64,000 nucleotides of DNA from Cryptomeria japonica. Taxonomy: Eukaryota > Streptophyta > Pinopsida > Cupressales > Cupressaceae. The notes below the pieces were generated by a model. The model worked only from the letters and a program-made list of their open reading frames with translations, was not told the DNA's origin and ran no database searches. The position numbers and the translations under genes are program-made. The DNA lies in contig NC_081414.1 of assembly GCF_030272615.1 (NCBI RefSeq), positions 231,259,733 through 231,323,732 on the forward strand. The letters run 5' to 3'. Position 1 is the first letter of the stretch, and each line of letters begins with the position of its first letter. Positions 23,704 to 35,642 of this stretch are shown piece after piece.

Positions 23704-26700
23704 CTGCATCAAAAGAAACTACATTTAATTTTATTCCCCAAAGCTTGCGTAGAAGATTGAAGATGACAGTGCATTTCTTTATCAAACAATACCAAGAAAT
23801 CAATTTCATTGTTAGATTTTAACATGGTTATTCAAGACTAGACAAATAAATAACAACGATGCCTTTTGATTCATGACACCAATAACCATTTTTCTGTGTT
23901 AAAGTTAAAAAGTAGAAATTTCATAAACCAGAAGAATGAACACCAGATTGTACCTCTGTCATCAGCCCATAATCCAAGACACAAAGACAACCATCTGTAG
24001 TTCTCAACAAATTTCCTGGATGAGGATCAGCATGTAAAAAACCACTCTCTAGAAGCTGTACCAAGTAGCAGTTTAGAGCTGTATTAACAAGAAGCAGTAA
24101 GTCAGCTTCGCTGCTCTCAGACAACTTCTCACCTTCAATCCACTGAGTTATTAGTACCTGTTCCATTTAATCAACAGATTAGATATCTCAGACCCACTGA
24201 ATAGGACAAAGGAAATGACCATACACATAATGAATTAAGCTTAGTTCAGATATAGTTACATAGGTAGTGAAAATAGGTCATGACATTAATGGTGAATAAT
24301 CATACTAATCTATAACACAAGCTCCTAGTCCAGAAACTATGTTTTCCAGCAAACAGAGACTTGCAAAGGTTTCCACTTGTGTGTGGTATCAGATATGTGT
24401 TATGACCATCTCATGCGTGTTCAATTTATCTATCATTGCCATTGATCCTGCAAGTATGAGAACTCAAGAGCACTGAAACCATAATCTATTGTCCACATTC
24501 CTTGCCTTTATCCTGTAGATTGTTCGATTCTACGTTCAAATAACATTTACATTGACATTTCTATAGTTTTGGCAGGTGAAAAAACAGAGACCTGGTGTAA
24601 CATCAACAGTAATCCCCACAATGGTAATGAAGTAGGGCAGGGTAATATTACCAGAGTATATCTGAAATGATAGATGAAGGCAGATAGTAAATACTGAAAT
24701 AAGAAAGCAAAGCCACTTTCAGGAGGAAATCTTCAAATATAATAAATGAAAAGATTAAATCCAAAATAATAATTGCCAATGAAGATCTGCTCTCTATTTA
24801 TATGGGAAAAATTAAGTTAAAACAAACAATAGAACTCTCATTAAGCTAAGTAGTAAAAAAGAGAAACCCTAAGGTACTCCTAGAAGACTACCCAAATAGT
24901 CCTCATGTTAGTTAATCAATAATATGATCATCTATAATAACATGTGTAGGGGTAGGTACATAATAATAAAACTATATAAATGATAGTGTAACTGCTTCTT
25001 CCAATCAATACCTACTCTTACCCCCGCATTCACTGCTTTACACCACAATTTATTTCCAAAAACCCACATAATGTCGTTGTTTACAAAAATTGCATATTTT
25101 ACAAGCTTATACTTATGATTACTTATTCGCATTATTAGTTACACATTTAGTACATGTTGGTTGAAAATTTTGTACACCTGGGGAAATATACAAAATTGTG
25201 GCTTCAACCACAGTGTGTGAGTAAAACTCCCCTAATTAAGGGAAGGCTCCCCCTATCTATATCTAATCTAAAACTAAGTAGGATGAAACAACAATCTTTC
25301 TTCTTTCTTCAAGAAAGCCAATAACCTTTTCTCTTCATAGAAAAGTGATAGCAAGTTAACTTAAAACAGTAAATACAGAAATAAGACTTTTTTGTAGGAT
25401 TTTTGGAACATAAAGGGAAGCAAAGTTTCCATGAAGGCACAAAGACCTCTGCCACTTCCCCGAGATGGGAAAACAAAAAGAAAGTTCAAAGTCTTCAACT
25501 ATCTATTCTCCTATCAACTATTTTAGATGATTTTCTGCTAACTAAGCACAATATGTAGCAGCTCAAAGTCTAACTACATGATGCACTTCACCTTACATGC
25601 ACAAGTCTTAAAAATAGAAGCAGCACAAAGTCTACAAGCTATCTTCTCACTTTAGCTTTCCACACTAGTTTCAGATATGATAAGCAGCTTAAAGTCTACA
25701 AGACCAAAACTGAAAACCAAACATATAACTCTAAATACAATTAGCAGCTCAAAGTCTACAAGATTGAATTTAAATCTCACTTTCACAATAGAACAAAACT
25801 CACAATCAACTCCAAAAAATGTCGTCACATAACAACTTGAATTGGCACAAAGTCTCAACACAACTTGTCTCTTTTATTGAAAGCCATCTGATTCACATCT
25901 AAGCTCAAAGTCTTAGAGTGCACATACAAACTGGCAGAATTTTGTTGCATTGCCAAAAGATAAAAATTACAATAGAACCCGTCAAGTATTTATAGGAGAG
26001 GAGTCATGAGAAAAAGGTGGGAGTATTCCAACTAACTTGAGAAATTCTCTCAACTACCAAGACTTATTCAACAACTAACTATGACTTATTCCAACTACAG
26101 TCCTAATTGAACTCAACTTGTAGTTGCTTTACATGTAATTACAAAAGTGCAAGTGATGAGTTAACTTGCAATTACAAAGTTATTTTTTTACATGTAACTT
26201 GTCAAAACAAAATTACAAATGCATAACTAAAACTATTCCATGTGTCTAAAGACACGACTCTAACTGCATCATCTTTTGTCTATAATAATCTTCATGTCGC
26301 TTCAAGATGCTAGAACTTGAAGTATTCTGGATTGATAAAGACATATTGAACCGGAACGGAAACTTGCATCCTTATCTTCTTGCTTGGGGTAGTACAAGTT
26401 TTTCAAGAGAGAAAGAGCTGCCTTCCTCTTTTCATGTCATGACCATCTTTGTCTTGAAAGCATTCTATGCTCTCAACCATATATTGTTATTGTATCTCTT
26501 CATTGTATCATCCTCCAATCTTGAAATCTACTTGCAAAATAAGGCCCATGCCTTAATCCATTGATTTGGTAGATCGTGTGTGCAAACCGAACTAACAAGG
26601 GAAGGGATAAATTGATGCAAAATTGGGCTCACAAGTGAATTTCGGGTTTTGGAAGTTGCATTACATGTGTGGGAAAAAACAAGAGCATTAACTTGCAATT

Positions 26701-29700
26701 GTGGAGAACAAACATGCAACTTCATATGTGTATTGGGTAACTACAAGTTTGCACTTGTAATTGGACCTTTAAAACTCATTTTCAAGAGTTTTTTTAGTGC
26801 ATTTTGGACCAATTTCGAGTTCTGGATGGTTGACTGCAGGTAGACTTTAAAAGGGAAAAATGAATGGAGGTGTCAAATGAGTGGATGAAATGGTGGGAAT
26901 GAAGCTTGTGAAAATGGAAAGATTTTGGGAAGATCATCTTTACGAAAATAAGAAGAACTTTCAACATATAATCCGGTTTTAAAAATCCGATTTTGAAAGA
27001 ATGGGTATTTTTTCAACTCAGAAACAAAGGGAAGATCAATTATTTTCATCCTACTTGTAATCGGGATTTAAAATCCCGAATGCAAATAAAGAGGGAAAAT
27101 GGGGAAGATCAATGCAATGTAAAAATTGCTTTGCCAAGGGGGAAAACCTCTCTCACAAAACCGATTTTAGGCAAGAACTAAACAAAACAAATTTACAAAT
27201 TGATCAAGGAAACCAAAACAAACTAAAACAAGAAAAAGAGAAGAGAACATACCTTGATCAATCAAAACGACCTCCCAAGAATAAGAAACAATCTTTGAAA
27301 GAAGAGAGAAAATCTCTTAAATAGACAACAAACCACACTCCAAACCCTAGCCACGTTTTTGAAAACAAAATGTCATATGTATCAAAATGCCCATTAAAAG
27401 CATGAAGAATCGGTCAAGTAAAGCACTCAATCTCCACGCCTAGGCAAGACAAGCCAAAACAATTTAGGGAAGACAAGATTCGTGGCACTTGAATGAGGCA
27501 AATCGTGGCATTTTTCAAAAACGTTTTTGCTGTTAACACGCCATAAAAACAGCAATAATGTCTTCCAAATGGCATGAAGAGAGTTGGAAAATGCATGAAA
27601 ATAGCAAGGAATACAAAACGCCTTCCTCCTCCTAAGATTTCTCCACAAAAATCGGTGGAAATCTTCAACAAAATCCTCCAATATTGCTGGTCGGATTTTT
27701 CAAGAAGAATGACAAGTTTAAAATTGCAAAGAGCACATGAAATCGGGTTTCTAAAACCCATTTGCAAGTTTAAAAATGTCACTTTTTCATGCATAAGGCA
27801 AAATCGGGTTTCTTTACAACATGAAGTGACTTTAAAAAACTTGTAACGGAAGAGAAAAAACCCTACCATAACTTAAAATCACTTAAGTGGAACTTTTTAA
27901 AAGAATTACAAGTTTTATTTAAACTTTATAATTTAAAGTTCACTTGTAATATGTCTAAGAAGTTCCTAAAATTACTTAAAAGACAAAAAGCAACAAGGGG
28001 GAAATAAAAAGTAAGTTACAAGTTCTATTTTTCATAAAGTGCAATTGTAATTAACTAAAAATTTCCCTACAACACTAAAACAAAGGAAAAACATTAAAAC
28101 TTGCAACTTAAGGAAAAATTCCCACCTGCAATCAGGGAGAAAAAACCCGAAATTGAAGGAATGACATAGCAAACGGACCCAGAATGCGATGAAATTTGAA
28201 ACGTGGTTTAAGGATGGACTAAGGATTAGTCCAGTCCAAGGATTAGGCAAAATTCTGCCTAGGTAAGTGTGCCATAGAGTAAAAATTTTAGTTTTTGACA
28301 AAAAATTTATGTAATGGTCCATCATTTTAGAAAACAAAAATGAGGACAACAGTACACACTACAAATTAAACGTATCTTTCTCACTTGATGTCACCAGTTC
28401 TTCTAAGTTCTCACCATCAAGTAACATATTGATACCATCAACTGAGATCAACAGCCTGGAACCTATCATAGCTTGCTTAGGCTATCATCCCTCAGAATAG
28501 AAATATATGCACATGTTTATATATAGTGCATCCTTCTTATTCAAATTGTTATCAATCATTACTGCACCTTCTGCATTGATCTGCACATATTCTGAACAGC
28601 CTGTAGGCATTGTGGATGATTTCCATAAACATAATATGATGTCCACTGGCAACCTGTCATATATTCTCTGCTACTATCAAATAATTGTGTGGATAACCTT
28701 CATTGGCTACATTAACGTGTTTGGTTTATTTTGCGATAAGTGACTCCATCATTCATACATTTTATAAATATGAAAATTTTAAGACTTCCTTTATGTGGAA
28801 AAAGCCAATTTTCAAACAACATAAAAAGAGGTATGCCTTTGTAATGTCCCCTTCTCCATAGTGATTAGTTTGGGTCAGCTGTTAGCCTATTTTGGAGGCC
28901 CGTAGGCTAGCCGGGAGCAGAAATTAGGGTTTCCTATTTTCTAGGAGGATTCTTTGGTGTTTTCAGGGGGTGTATGTGGGAGTTTAATAGTTTGAATTTT
29001 GGATTCCTTTTGGGTTTTTAGAGAGCTTCAGGATGGTTCGACATGCATCTTCATCGAGTGACTTTTTCTAGACTTGCTATTTTTAGTAAGTGTGACGGCT
29101 GCTCAAAATGTGGTTTAAAAAACTTTGGAAACACTTACTATTTTTAGCAGTATGCTATTTTTAGTAAGTACTATGTTTAGCAGGATGTCAGCAGGCCTGT
29201 TCAGATGGCTATTTTCGGCAGGTCGGTTTGAGCAGTTGGTCTTCTAGCATTTTTGGTGCTATTCTTGGCAAGGATTCTGCAGCACAACTCAGTGGCTATT
29301 TCTTCCAGTATTATTTTGGCAGGACCCTATATTCACTCAGATGACTATTTTTAGCAGTTTAGTTCAGAGCCCCAACACAGTTCAGTTTTGGTGATTTCTA
29401 GCACTTCAGTCTCCAGCTCAAATTTGGCAATAATCAATATTTGAGGAGAAAGTATTTTGAATATATTAATACCTTAGGCATGAGGTATTAATATTTGATT
29501 ATTTTATGGATGGACGACTTAGGAAGGAAGAAAATATTAATTTTATCCTAAGTCTATTTGGGCGAAATTTGCATATGACTTCAAGGAAGTCGTCATGGTG
29601 TTAATAATTAAATTATAACTCAAGGTAAATGGGGCGAAGTTCTAAGTATGTTGCCTTAGTAATATTTTTTATTTGGAAGTCATAGTTGGGCGAGGGTGAT

Positions 29701-32700
29701 TTTAAGTGAATGTGAATTGGGCGAACTTGTACAAGGAAATGAAATGAAATGCTAAATGTGGATGAAATGAAATGGCATTTGGTTTGGGTGTATTTGGAGT
29801 GCATTTGAATTTGAATTTGGTTAGCAAAAAGTTATAAATAAGTGACTTGGGCTCTCATTCTGGTATCTCATAAAATTTACACCATTATGTTGTCGGATTG
29901 ATTCCAGACAATCTTTGAGGGTGAATACCTCCTAGGGCTCTTGACAGACTTCGAGTGTGAGACATCACTCCTAACTGTGATTGGATCTTCTAAATGTGTG
30001 GTTCGGTTTTAGTGTACATTTTCAGATTTTCAATGTGGTGCGGATTTCAGTGTTGCCGGTTTTCGGTGTGGCTGTAACATGTTTTAGTTCATAACTCTCA
30101 CTTCGTGTGTCAGAGCATTTTGGGTAGTGGCTCGTTCTCTTCCTATGCCACAGGCGATCAAGTTTGTAAGTTTGTAGAGCTTAATGTTGAGCATTTAATT
30201 TTTAAATGCAAATCGTACTTCTTTCCTAGTCATACTATGTTGGGCTACTTGGGAATGCATGCATAAATTCATTTGGGGGTTTTGGGTGCAGTTTGTTGGT
30301 TCTAATCTCATCGCCTATCTTGTATCTCTCATTTGCATCCGTTTGGGGGTCATTTCGTTGAGTGTGAATAGAGTTACAAGTATTTTTGTGAGTTTCTGGG
30401 CTGCTGGTCTGTGTGTTTCCAGCGCATGGGTTGCATATCAAAATCTGAAAAATTGTTAGTTTGGAGTGTTTCCTTGTGTGGAGTTGGTTTTAGAGTGTGT
30501 GGGTTCTTTGGAGTGTGTTTAGAGATAATTTGAGTGCGTGGGGAGTGATTTAAAAGTGTTTGTGAGGATTTTAATGTTGCTAGTCTATATTTCAGCTTCT
30601 TGTTTATTCATATCAGATTTAGTTTTTTGGGGTTGAAGTTGGTTTTCAGGTGTGTGAGTCTATGAGTGTGGTATGAAGAGTCTTGGTAATAAGTTGCAAC
30701 TCTTAGTTTGGGTTTTGGCATTTAAATATCCATGATGAATCATATTGTAATGCTTGTTAGTAGTACTAACAGCAATTCATTTGAACTCTCTTGGTCCCAC
30801 TGCATAAGTGGAAGAGGCTAGTCTTGCCACCTAGTTTGGACAATGATTCTAGGGGGACGCGGGGACCAAGGGCCTAAGTTTGGGGACGACGGGGGGGTGG
30901 CGAGGTGGTGGTGTTGATATAGTTATACATATAAATATAGTACTTGAAAAACTAGTTTTGAAAATATGTATGACAGTATAATAGTATAAGAATTACATTT
31001 CAAATGAAACTATAGGAAATTTAAAATACTAAATCTAAATACCAAGATTTCTTCAATGCTAATTATGTTGTTATATGGAACCTAATCAAACTTGGAGGTT
31101 AAATTTTTCCTACTTCCATCAGAGCGGTTTCCCCTATATTTTTTGACGGGGGTTTGGGGGCAACGCCCCCAAGTTGGGGTCAAGGTGCATTGCCCCTTGC
31201 GGGGTCAAGGTGCATTGCCCCACGAGGCCAAAAATACTTTTATTATTTGATAAAGGCGTCGGGTGTTATTTTTCTATTGGCCCACGTCCAATTAGGATTA
31301 ACCCTTAACCCCCAAAAAAGTCAATTTTTTAAATTTTTTTTAAATTTTAATTTTAAACATTGCATATACGTGGGGGCGACGGGAGACGGCTGGGCGTCTC
31401 CCTGTCCCTTGAGAGACGTTTGCGTCTCTCTCGAAGGACGAGGAGACGCCCTTGTAATGTCCTCTTCTCAGTGATGTGCATTTAGTGGTCCATTGGCTTA
31501 TTCCGGAGACCCATAGGCTATTTGGAAAGGGGAATTAAGGTTTCCTATTTTCTAGGAGGATTATTTGATGTTTTCAGGGGGTATATGTGGAAGTTTTACA
31601 GTTTGGATTCTGGATTCTTTCTGGGTTTTCAGAGAGCTTCAGGATGGTTCGACATGCATCTGCATCGGGTGACTTTTTCCTTACTATTTTTAGTAAGTGC
31701 GACGGTTGCTTAGAATGTGGTTAAAATCACTTTGGAAACACTTGCTATTTTTAGCAGTATGCTATTTTTAGTAAGTACTATTTTTAGCAGAATGTCAGCA
31801 TGCCTGTTTAGATGGCTATTTCTGGCAGGTCAGTTTGAGCAGTTGCTCTTCCAGCATTTTTTGGTGTTATTCTTGGCAAGGATTTTGCATCACAGCTCAG
31901 TGGCTATTTCTGGCAATATTATTGTTCACTCAGATGACTATTTTTAGCAGTTCAGTTCAGAGCCCCAACTCACTTCAGTTTTGGTGATTTCCAGCACTTC
32001 AGTCTCCGGCTCAATTTGGCAATAATCAATATTTGAGAAGGTATTTTTAATATATTAATACATTAGGCATGAGGTATTAATATTTGATTATTTTATGGAT
32101 GGACGACTTAGGAAGGGAGAAAAATATTAATTTTATCCTAAGTCTATTTGGGCGAAATTTGCATATGACTTCAAGGGGGTCGTCATAGTGTTAATAATTA
32201 AATTATAACTCAAGGCAAATGGGGCGATTTTCTAAATATATTGCCTTAGTAATTTTATTTTTTTGGAAGTCATAGTTGGGCGCCCACTTTACACTTTATT
32301 ATATGACACTTATATTTATTAAAAAAGGCGATTTTGGGTGAACGTGAATTGGGTGAACTTGTGCAAGGAAATGAAATGAAATGCAATACCAAATGTGGAT
32401 GAAATGGAATGGCATTTGGTTTGGGCGTATTTGGAGTGCATTTGAATTTGAATTTGGTTAGCAAAAAGTTATAATTAAGTGACTTGGGCTCTCATTTTGG
32501 TATCTCGGGCAATTTACACTGTTATGTTGTCGGATTGACTCCAGACAATCTTCGAGGGTGAAAACCTCTTAGGGCTCTTGACAGACTTCGAGTGTGAGAT
32601 ATCACTCCTAGCTGTGCTTGGATCTTCTGAATGTGTGGTTCGATTTTAGTGTGCATTTTCAGATTTTCAGTGTGGTGTGGATTTCAGTGTTGTTGGTTTT

Positions 32701-35642
32701 TGGTGTGGTTGTAGCACATTTTAGTTCATAACTCTCAATTCATGTGTCAGATCATTCCGGGTAGTGGCTTGTTCTCTTCCTATGCCACAAGTCATCAAGT
32801 CTGTAAGTTTGTAGAGCTTAATGTTGAGTATTTAATTTTTAAATGCAAATTGTACTTCTTTCCTAGTCGTACTATGTTGGGCTGCCTAGGAATGCATGCA
32901 TAAATTCATTTGGGGGTTTTTGGTGCAGTTTGTTGGTTCTAATCTCATTGCCTATCTTGTATCTCTCATTTGCATCAATTTGGGGGTCATTTCATTGAGT
33001 GTGAATAGAGTTACGAGCATTTTTGTGAGTTTCTAGGCTACTGGTTTGTGTGTTTCCAGCACATGGGGTGCATATCAAAATCTGAAAAATTGTTTGTTTG
33101 GAGTGTTTCCTTGTGTGGAGTTGTTTTTAGAGTGTGTGGGTTCTTTGGAGTGTGTTTAGAGATAATTTGAGTGTGTGGGGAGTGATTTAGAAGTGTTTGT
33201 GAGGATTTTAATGTTGCTGGTCTGTATTTCCAGCCTGCTGTTCATTCATATCAGATTTAGTTTTTTGGGGTTGAAGCTGGTTTTCAGGTGTGTGAGTCTA
33301 TAGTTGTGGTGTGAAGAGTCTTGGTAATAAGTTGCAGCTGTTAGTTTGGGTTTTGGCATTTGAATATCCATAATGAATCATATTGTAATGCTTGTTAGTA
33401 GTACTAACAGCAATTTATGTGAACTCTATTAGTCCCACTGCATAAGTGGAAGAGGCTGGCCTTGCTGCCTAGTTTCGACAATTATTCTAGTAATTTTGTA
33501 ATCCATGTTTGCATTGTAAACCTGATTAGTAGTACTAAGAGCTATATACTTGGATTGTTGTTCTTTGGCCCACTGCATAAGTAGAAGAGGTTGGCTTGCT
33601 GCCTTCTTATCTATTGTAATTTTGTCCTCTTGCTGAATAAGCGGTTGAGTTGATTGTAATCTCATTTTCAGTCCTCCCGCTGAATAAGCGGTGGAGTTGA
33701 TTGCTATTTCATTTCTAGTCCTCCCGATGCATGAGCGGTAGAGTGATTGTTCTTCAGTTTCTTGCATCATCCTTGGCTGGTTTACCGCCAAGTGATTTTT
33801 AATATTCTCCATATCCCGCTAAAAAGTGGAAAGGGCTAGCTTGCAACCCAAGCATTGTATTATTTCCAGTTATTTGAAGCTAACGATCCCCTCAACACCG
33901 TATGCTCTCACCTTCCCATATTGGGCACTTGGTGATCAGAAAGTGGAAGGGTTACAATTTCAGCATTATTGTATCTTGATTTCCTAACCTTAACAGGGTC
34001 TTGTTGTGATTGTAACTCAAAATAAATTGAAAAAAATTGTGGGGATATTACAAAACATCTCCCAAGGAGACGTCTCCTTGGGAGACACAGAGACGTCTCC
34101 GATGGCACTTGGGCGGCGGTGGCGGAACAGCGGGCGACATCGCGTCCCCATCCCCCCATCCCGGAGACGTCCCCGTCTTCGAGACGTGGCCAAAAGGGGG
34201 GGGGGGGCGCATCCCCATAAAACACTGTAATTTTGTAATCCATGTTTGCATTGTAAAGTTGATTAGTAGTACTAACAACTATATACATGGATTATTGTTC
34301 TTTGGCCCACTACATAAGTGGAAGAGGCTGGCTTGCCTCCTCCTTATCTATTGTAATTTTGTCCTCGTGCTGAATAAGCAGTTGAGTTGATTGTAATCTC
34401 ATTTTTAGTCCTCTCACTAAATAAGCGGTGGAGTTTATTGTTATTTCATTTCTAGTCCTCCCGATGCATAGGCGATAGAGTGATTGTTCTTCAGTTTCTT
34501 GCATCATCCTTGGTTGGTTTACCGCCAAGTGATTTTTAATATTCTCCATATCCTGCTGAAAAGTGGAAGGGGCTGGCTTGCCGTCCAAGCATTGTATTAT
34601 TTCCAATTATTTGAAGCTAACGATCCCCTCAACACCGTATGCTCTCATCTTCCCATATTGGGCACTTGGTGATCAGAAAGTGGAAGGGTTACAATTATTG
34701 TATCTTGATTTCCTAACCTTAACAGGTTCTTGTTGTGATTGTAACTGGAAATAAATTGAAAAAAATTGTGGGGATATTACAGCCTTCCTAGTTACACAAG
34801 TACAAAATGTTTTGGATCTTTCTATAGTCAAAACTTTGCCAAAGATATTCACATTATAGTTTATAAACAAAATTTCCCTGAACTAAATAAAGTTGTGTGT
34901 GACTCAATGACTAATCTAGACCATGTATTTAATAAATCAGCCAAATTTAATTCTTAACATTTTTTGCAAGTGTCAGATATTTCCACATAATGCCACACAT
35001 CCTAAACCATATAAGTACCCTAATGTAGATTTTTATATGCATCTTCAGAATCTATATAAGAGATTTTTCAATGCTAAACTATGAAACATTCAAGCTCAAA
35101 TTCCCATCAGGTGGCATGCCACTATCAATTCAAAAGGAAATCTAGAATGATTGGTTCAGTTTGGCCCTCCCTTAAAATATTATTCCATAGAGGCAAATAA
35201 CAGTTAGTTAATAAAAAACTACATTATTAAATACTTAATTCCATATGCTCACCTTCCGGGAAGTATGTTGTAAGAAAACTCCAGGGACTACGATATTTTT
35301 GAGGGATTTCATATTTTCTGCAAATTGCTCTGCATTCTTACCCTGCAAAGAACAAGAATAATTGAATCTCTTCTAGTAATCATGTAGAAACCATTATCAT
35401 TGTGATACTGTCTCTAAGGCCGTATTATTTACCTCCTGCACATAATCAAGTTCATCAAAAAACCGGAAAGCCCAGTTATCAAGAAGAGCAACCAAGTTTG
35501 ATTCTATAAAAGGAAGAGACTGTAAAGCCTGTGAAGCATTGCGAAGCAAAAATAGATCTCTTGAAATTCCTTCCAAAACACCAGGCCTCTGAACTTTCAC
35601 TGCCACCACTTCCCCCGTATCTCGAAGAATTCCTTTGTAGAC
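23491..35642 (-). CDS. ABC1/UbiB-type atypical kinase gene, four internal exons (partial)
   Basis: Four exons, 35642-35433, 35342-35253, 24157-23954 and 23703-23491, have lengths 210, 90, 204 and 213 nt, all phase 0, each bordered by AG and GT, and join into 239 codons without a stop. The protein shows the ABC1K hallmarks: VAVKVQRP with the ATP-contacting Lys, LDYVQEGKNAEQF, SRKVLITQWIEGEKL, the HADPHPGN catalytic-loop signature, and LDYGLMTE at the metal-binding position. Plant ABC1K proteins act mostly in plastids and mitochondria on prenylquinone metabolism (family knowledge). The similarity seems greatest to plastid ABC1K types, from memory. The N-terminal KxGQ exon(s) and C-terminal exon(s) were not found. 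The second intron is 11.1 kb and filled with LTRs. Odd: DYG replaces the usual DFG. Confidence 0.85.
23954..24157 (-). CDS. ABC1K-like exon with the HADPHPGN catalytic loop (68 codons)
   Basis: Acceptor GGAACAG, donor GTACAATC. Encodes VLITQWIEGEKL, then SGFLHADPHPGNLL and CVLDYGLMTE. The catalytic-loop Asp and Asn are present, and the metal-binding Asp is present in DYG. The 11.1-kb intron between this exon and 35253 contains solo LTRs K and J. Confidence 0.9.
24158..25149 (-). other. Intron sequence of the ABC1K-like gene, no further feature
   Basis: A/T-rich sequence between the HADPHPGN exon and the K target site. No TE end, exon or tandem repeat was recognised. Confidence 0.5.
25155..28351 (-). 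mobile_element. Solo LTR K (~3.2 kb) in the ABC1K-like intron
   Basis: On the minus strand it begins TGTTGTCCTC and ends CAACCAACA, and it is flanked by the 5-bp direct repeat GTACA (25150-25154 and 28352-28356). There is no internal coding region, primer site or second LTR, so it is best read as a solo LTR left by recombination. Size and termini (TGTTGT...CAACA) resemble solo LTRs L and M. Internal structure includes imperfect palindromes such as AATCGGGATTTAAAATCCCG near 27060 and the GCTCAAAGTCTAC array. Confidence 0.75.
25559..25920. repeat. Degenerate ~60-bp repeat with CAGCTCAAAGTCTACAAG core in LTR K
   Basis: The core recurs near 25559, 25621, 25685, 25745, 25844 and 25901 with variation. 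Spacing is about 60 bp except for one ~100-bp step. No ORF or known motif. Confidence 0.6.
31453..34052 (+). mobile_element. Second J-family LTR (2.6 kb) inside element E
   Basis: Begins TGTAATGTCC and ends GGGGATATTACA and aligns with LTR J along its length, apart from E. Flanking 5-mers (GCCCT and AAACA) do not match, so either the TSD has decayed or it formed by inter-element recombination. Contains no coding frame. Confidence 0.8.
33425..33835 (+). repeat. Degenerate tandem repeat near the end of the J-family LTR
   Basis: Units resembling CTGCATAAGTGGAAGAGGCTGG or GCTGAATAAGCGGTGGAGTT recur about seven times in ~400 bp. The same array occurs in LTR J at about 34305-34580, so it is part of the family consensus. 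Confidence 0.65.
35253..35342 (-). CDS. ABC1K-like exon (30 codons)
   Basis: Acceptor TTTGCAG, donor GTGAGC. Encodes GKNAEQFAENMKSLKNIVVP followed by GVFLQHTSRK, which continues directly from the preceding exon in phase 0 and matches the helix and strand between the ABC1 Lys region and the hinge. Confidence 0.88.
35433..35642 (-). CDS. ABC1K-like exon with the VAVKVQRP motif (70 codons)
   Basis: Acceptor TTTTGTCAG precedes GTCTACAAAGG, and the donor after CAGGAG is GTAAATAA. Encodes VYKGILRDTGEVVAVKVQRP at the start: the tail of the nucleotide-binding loop region plus the conserved Lys. It ends DELDYVQE. Upstream exons are not visible between 35643 and 38000. Confidence 0.88.

Larger units (their letters stand above)
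30850..34219. mobile_element. GC-rich putative DNA element E inside LTR J, itself split by a J-family LTR
   Basis: Comparison of LTR J with the intact copy at 31453-34052 shows extra sequence at 30850-31452 and 34053-34227. Its ends are imperfect inverted repeats: TAGGGGGACGCG at 30850-30861 and TATGGGGATGCG (reverse complement of 34208-34219). Inside are GACGTCTC palindromes and a GGGGGCAACGCCCCC cassette at 31144-31225. No transposase is visible, so it would be non-autonomous. An 8-bp TSD is not clear (AATGATTC versus AAACACTG), so the mechanism is uncertain. Confidence 0.5.
28840..34781 (+). mobile_element. Solo LTR J in the ABC1K-like intron, split by element E and a second LTR
   Basis: Starts TGTAATGTCCCC and ends GGGGATATTACA, with matching 5-bp duplication GCCTT at 28835-28839 and 34782-34786. 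The LTR sequence is 28840-30849 plus roughly 34220-34781, about 2.6 kb; the middle is nested element E. A second copy (31453-34052) shows the uninterrupted structure. The LTR is rich in CTATTTTTAGCAG words and has a degenerate repeat near its end. No internal coding region, so a solo LTR. Confidence 0.82.
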
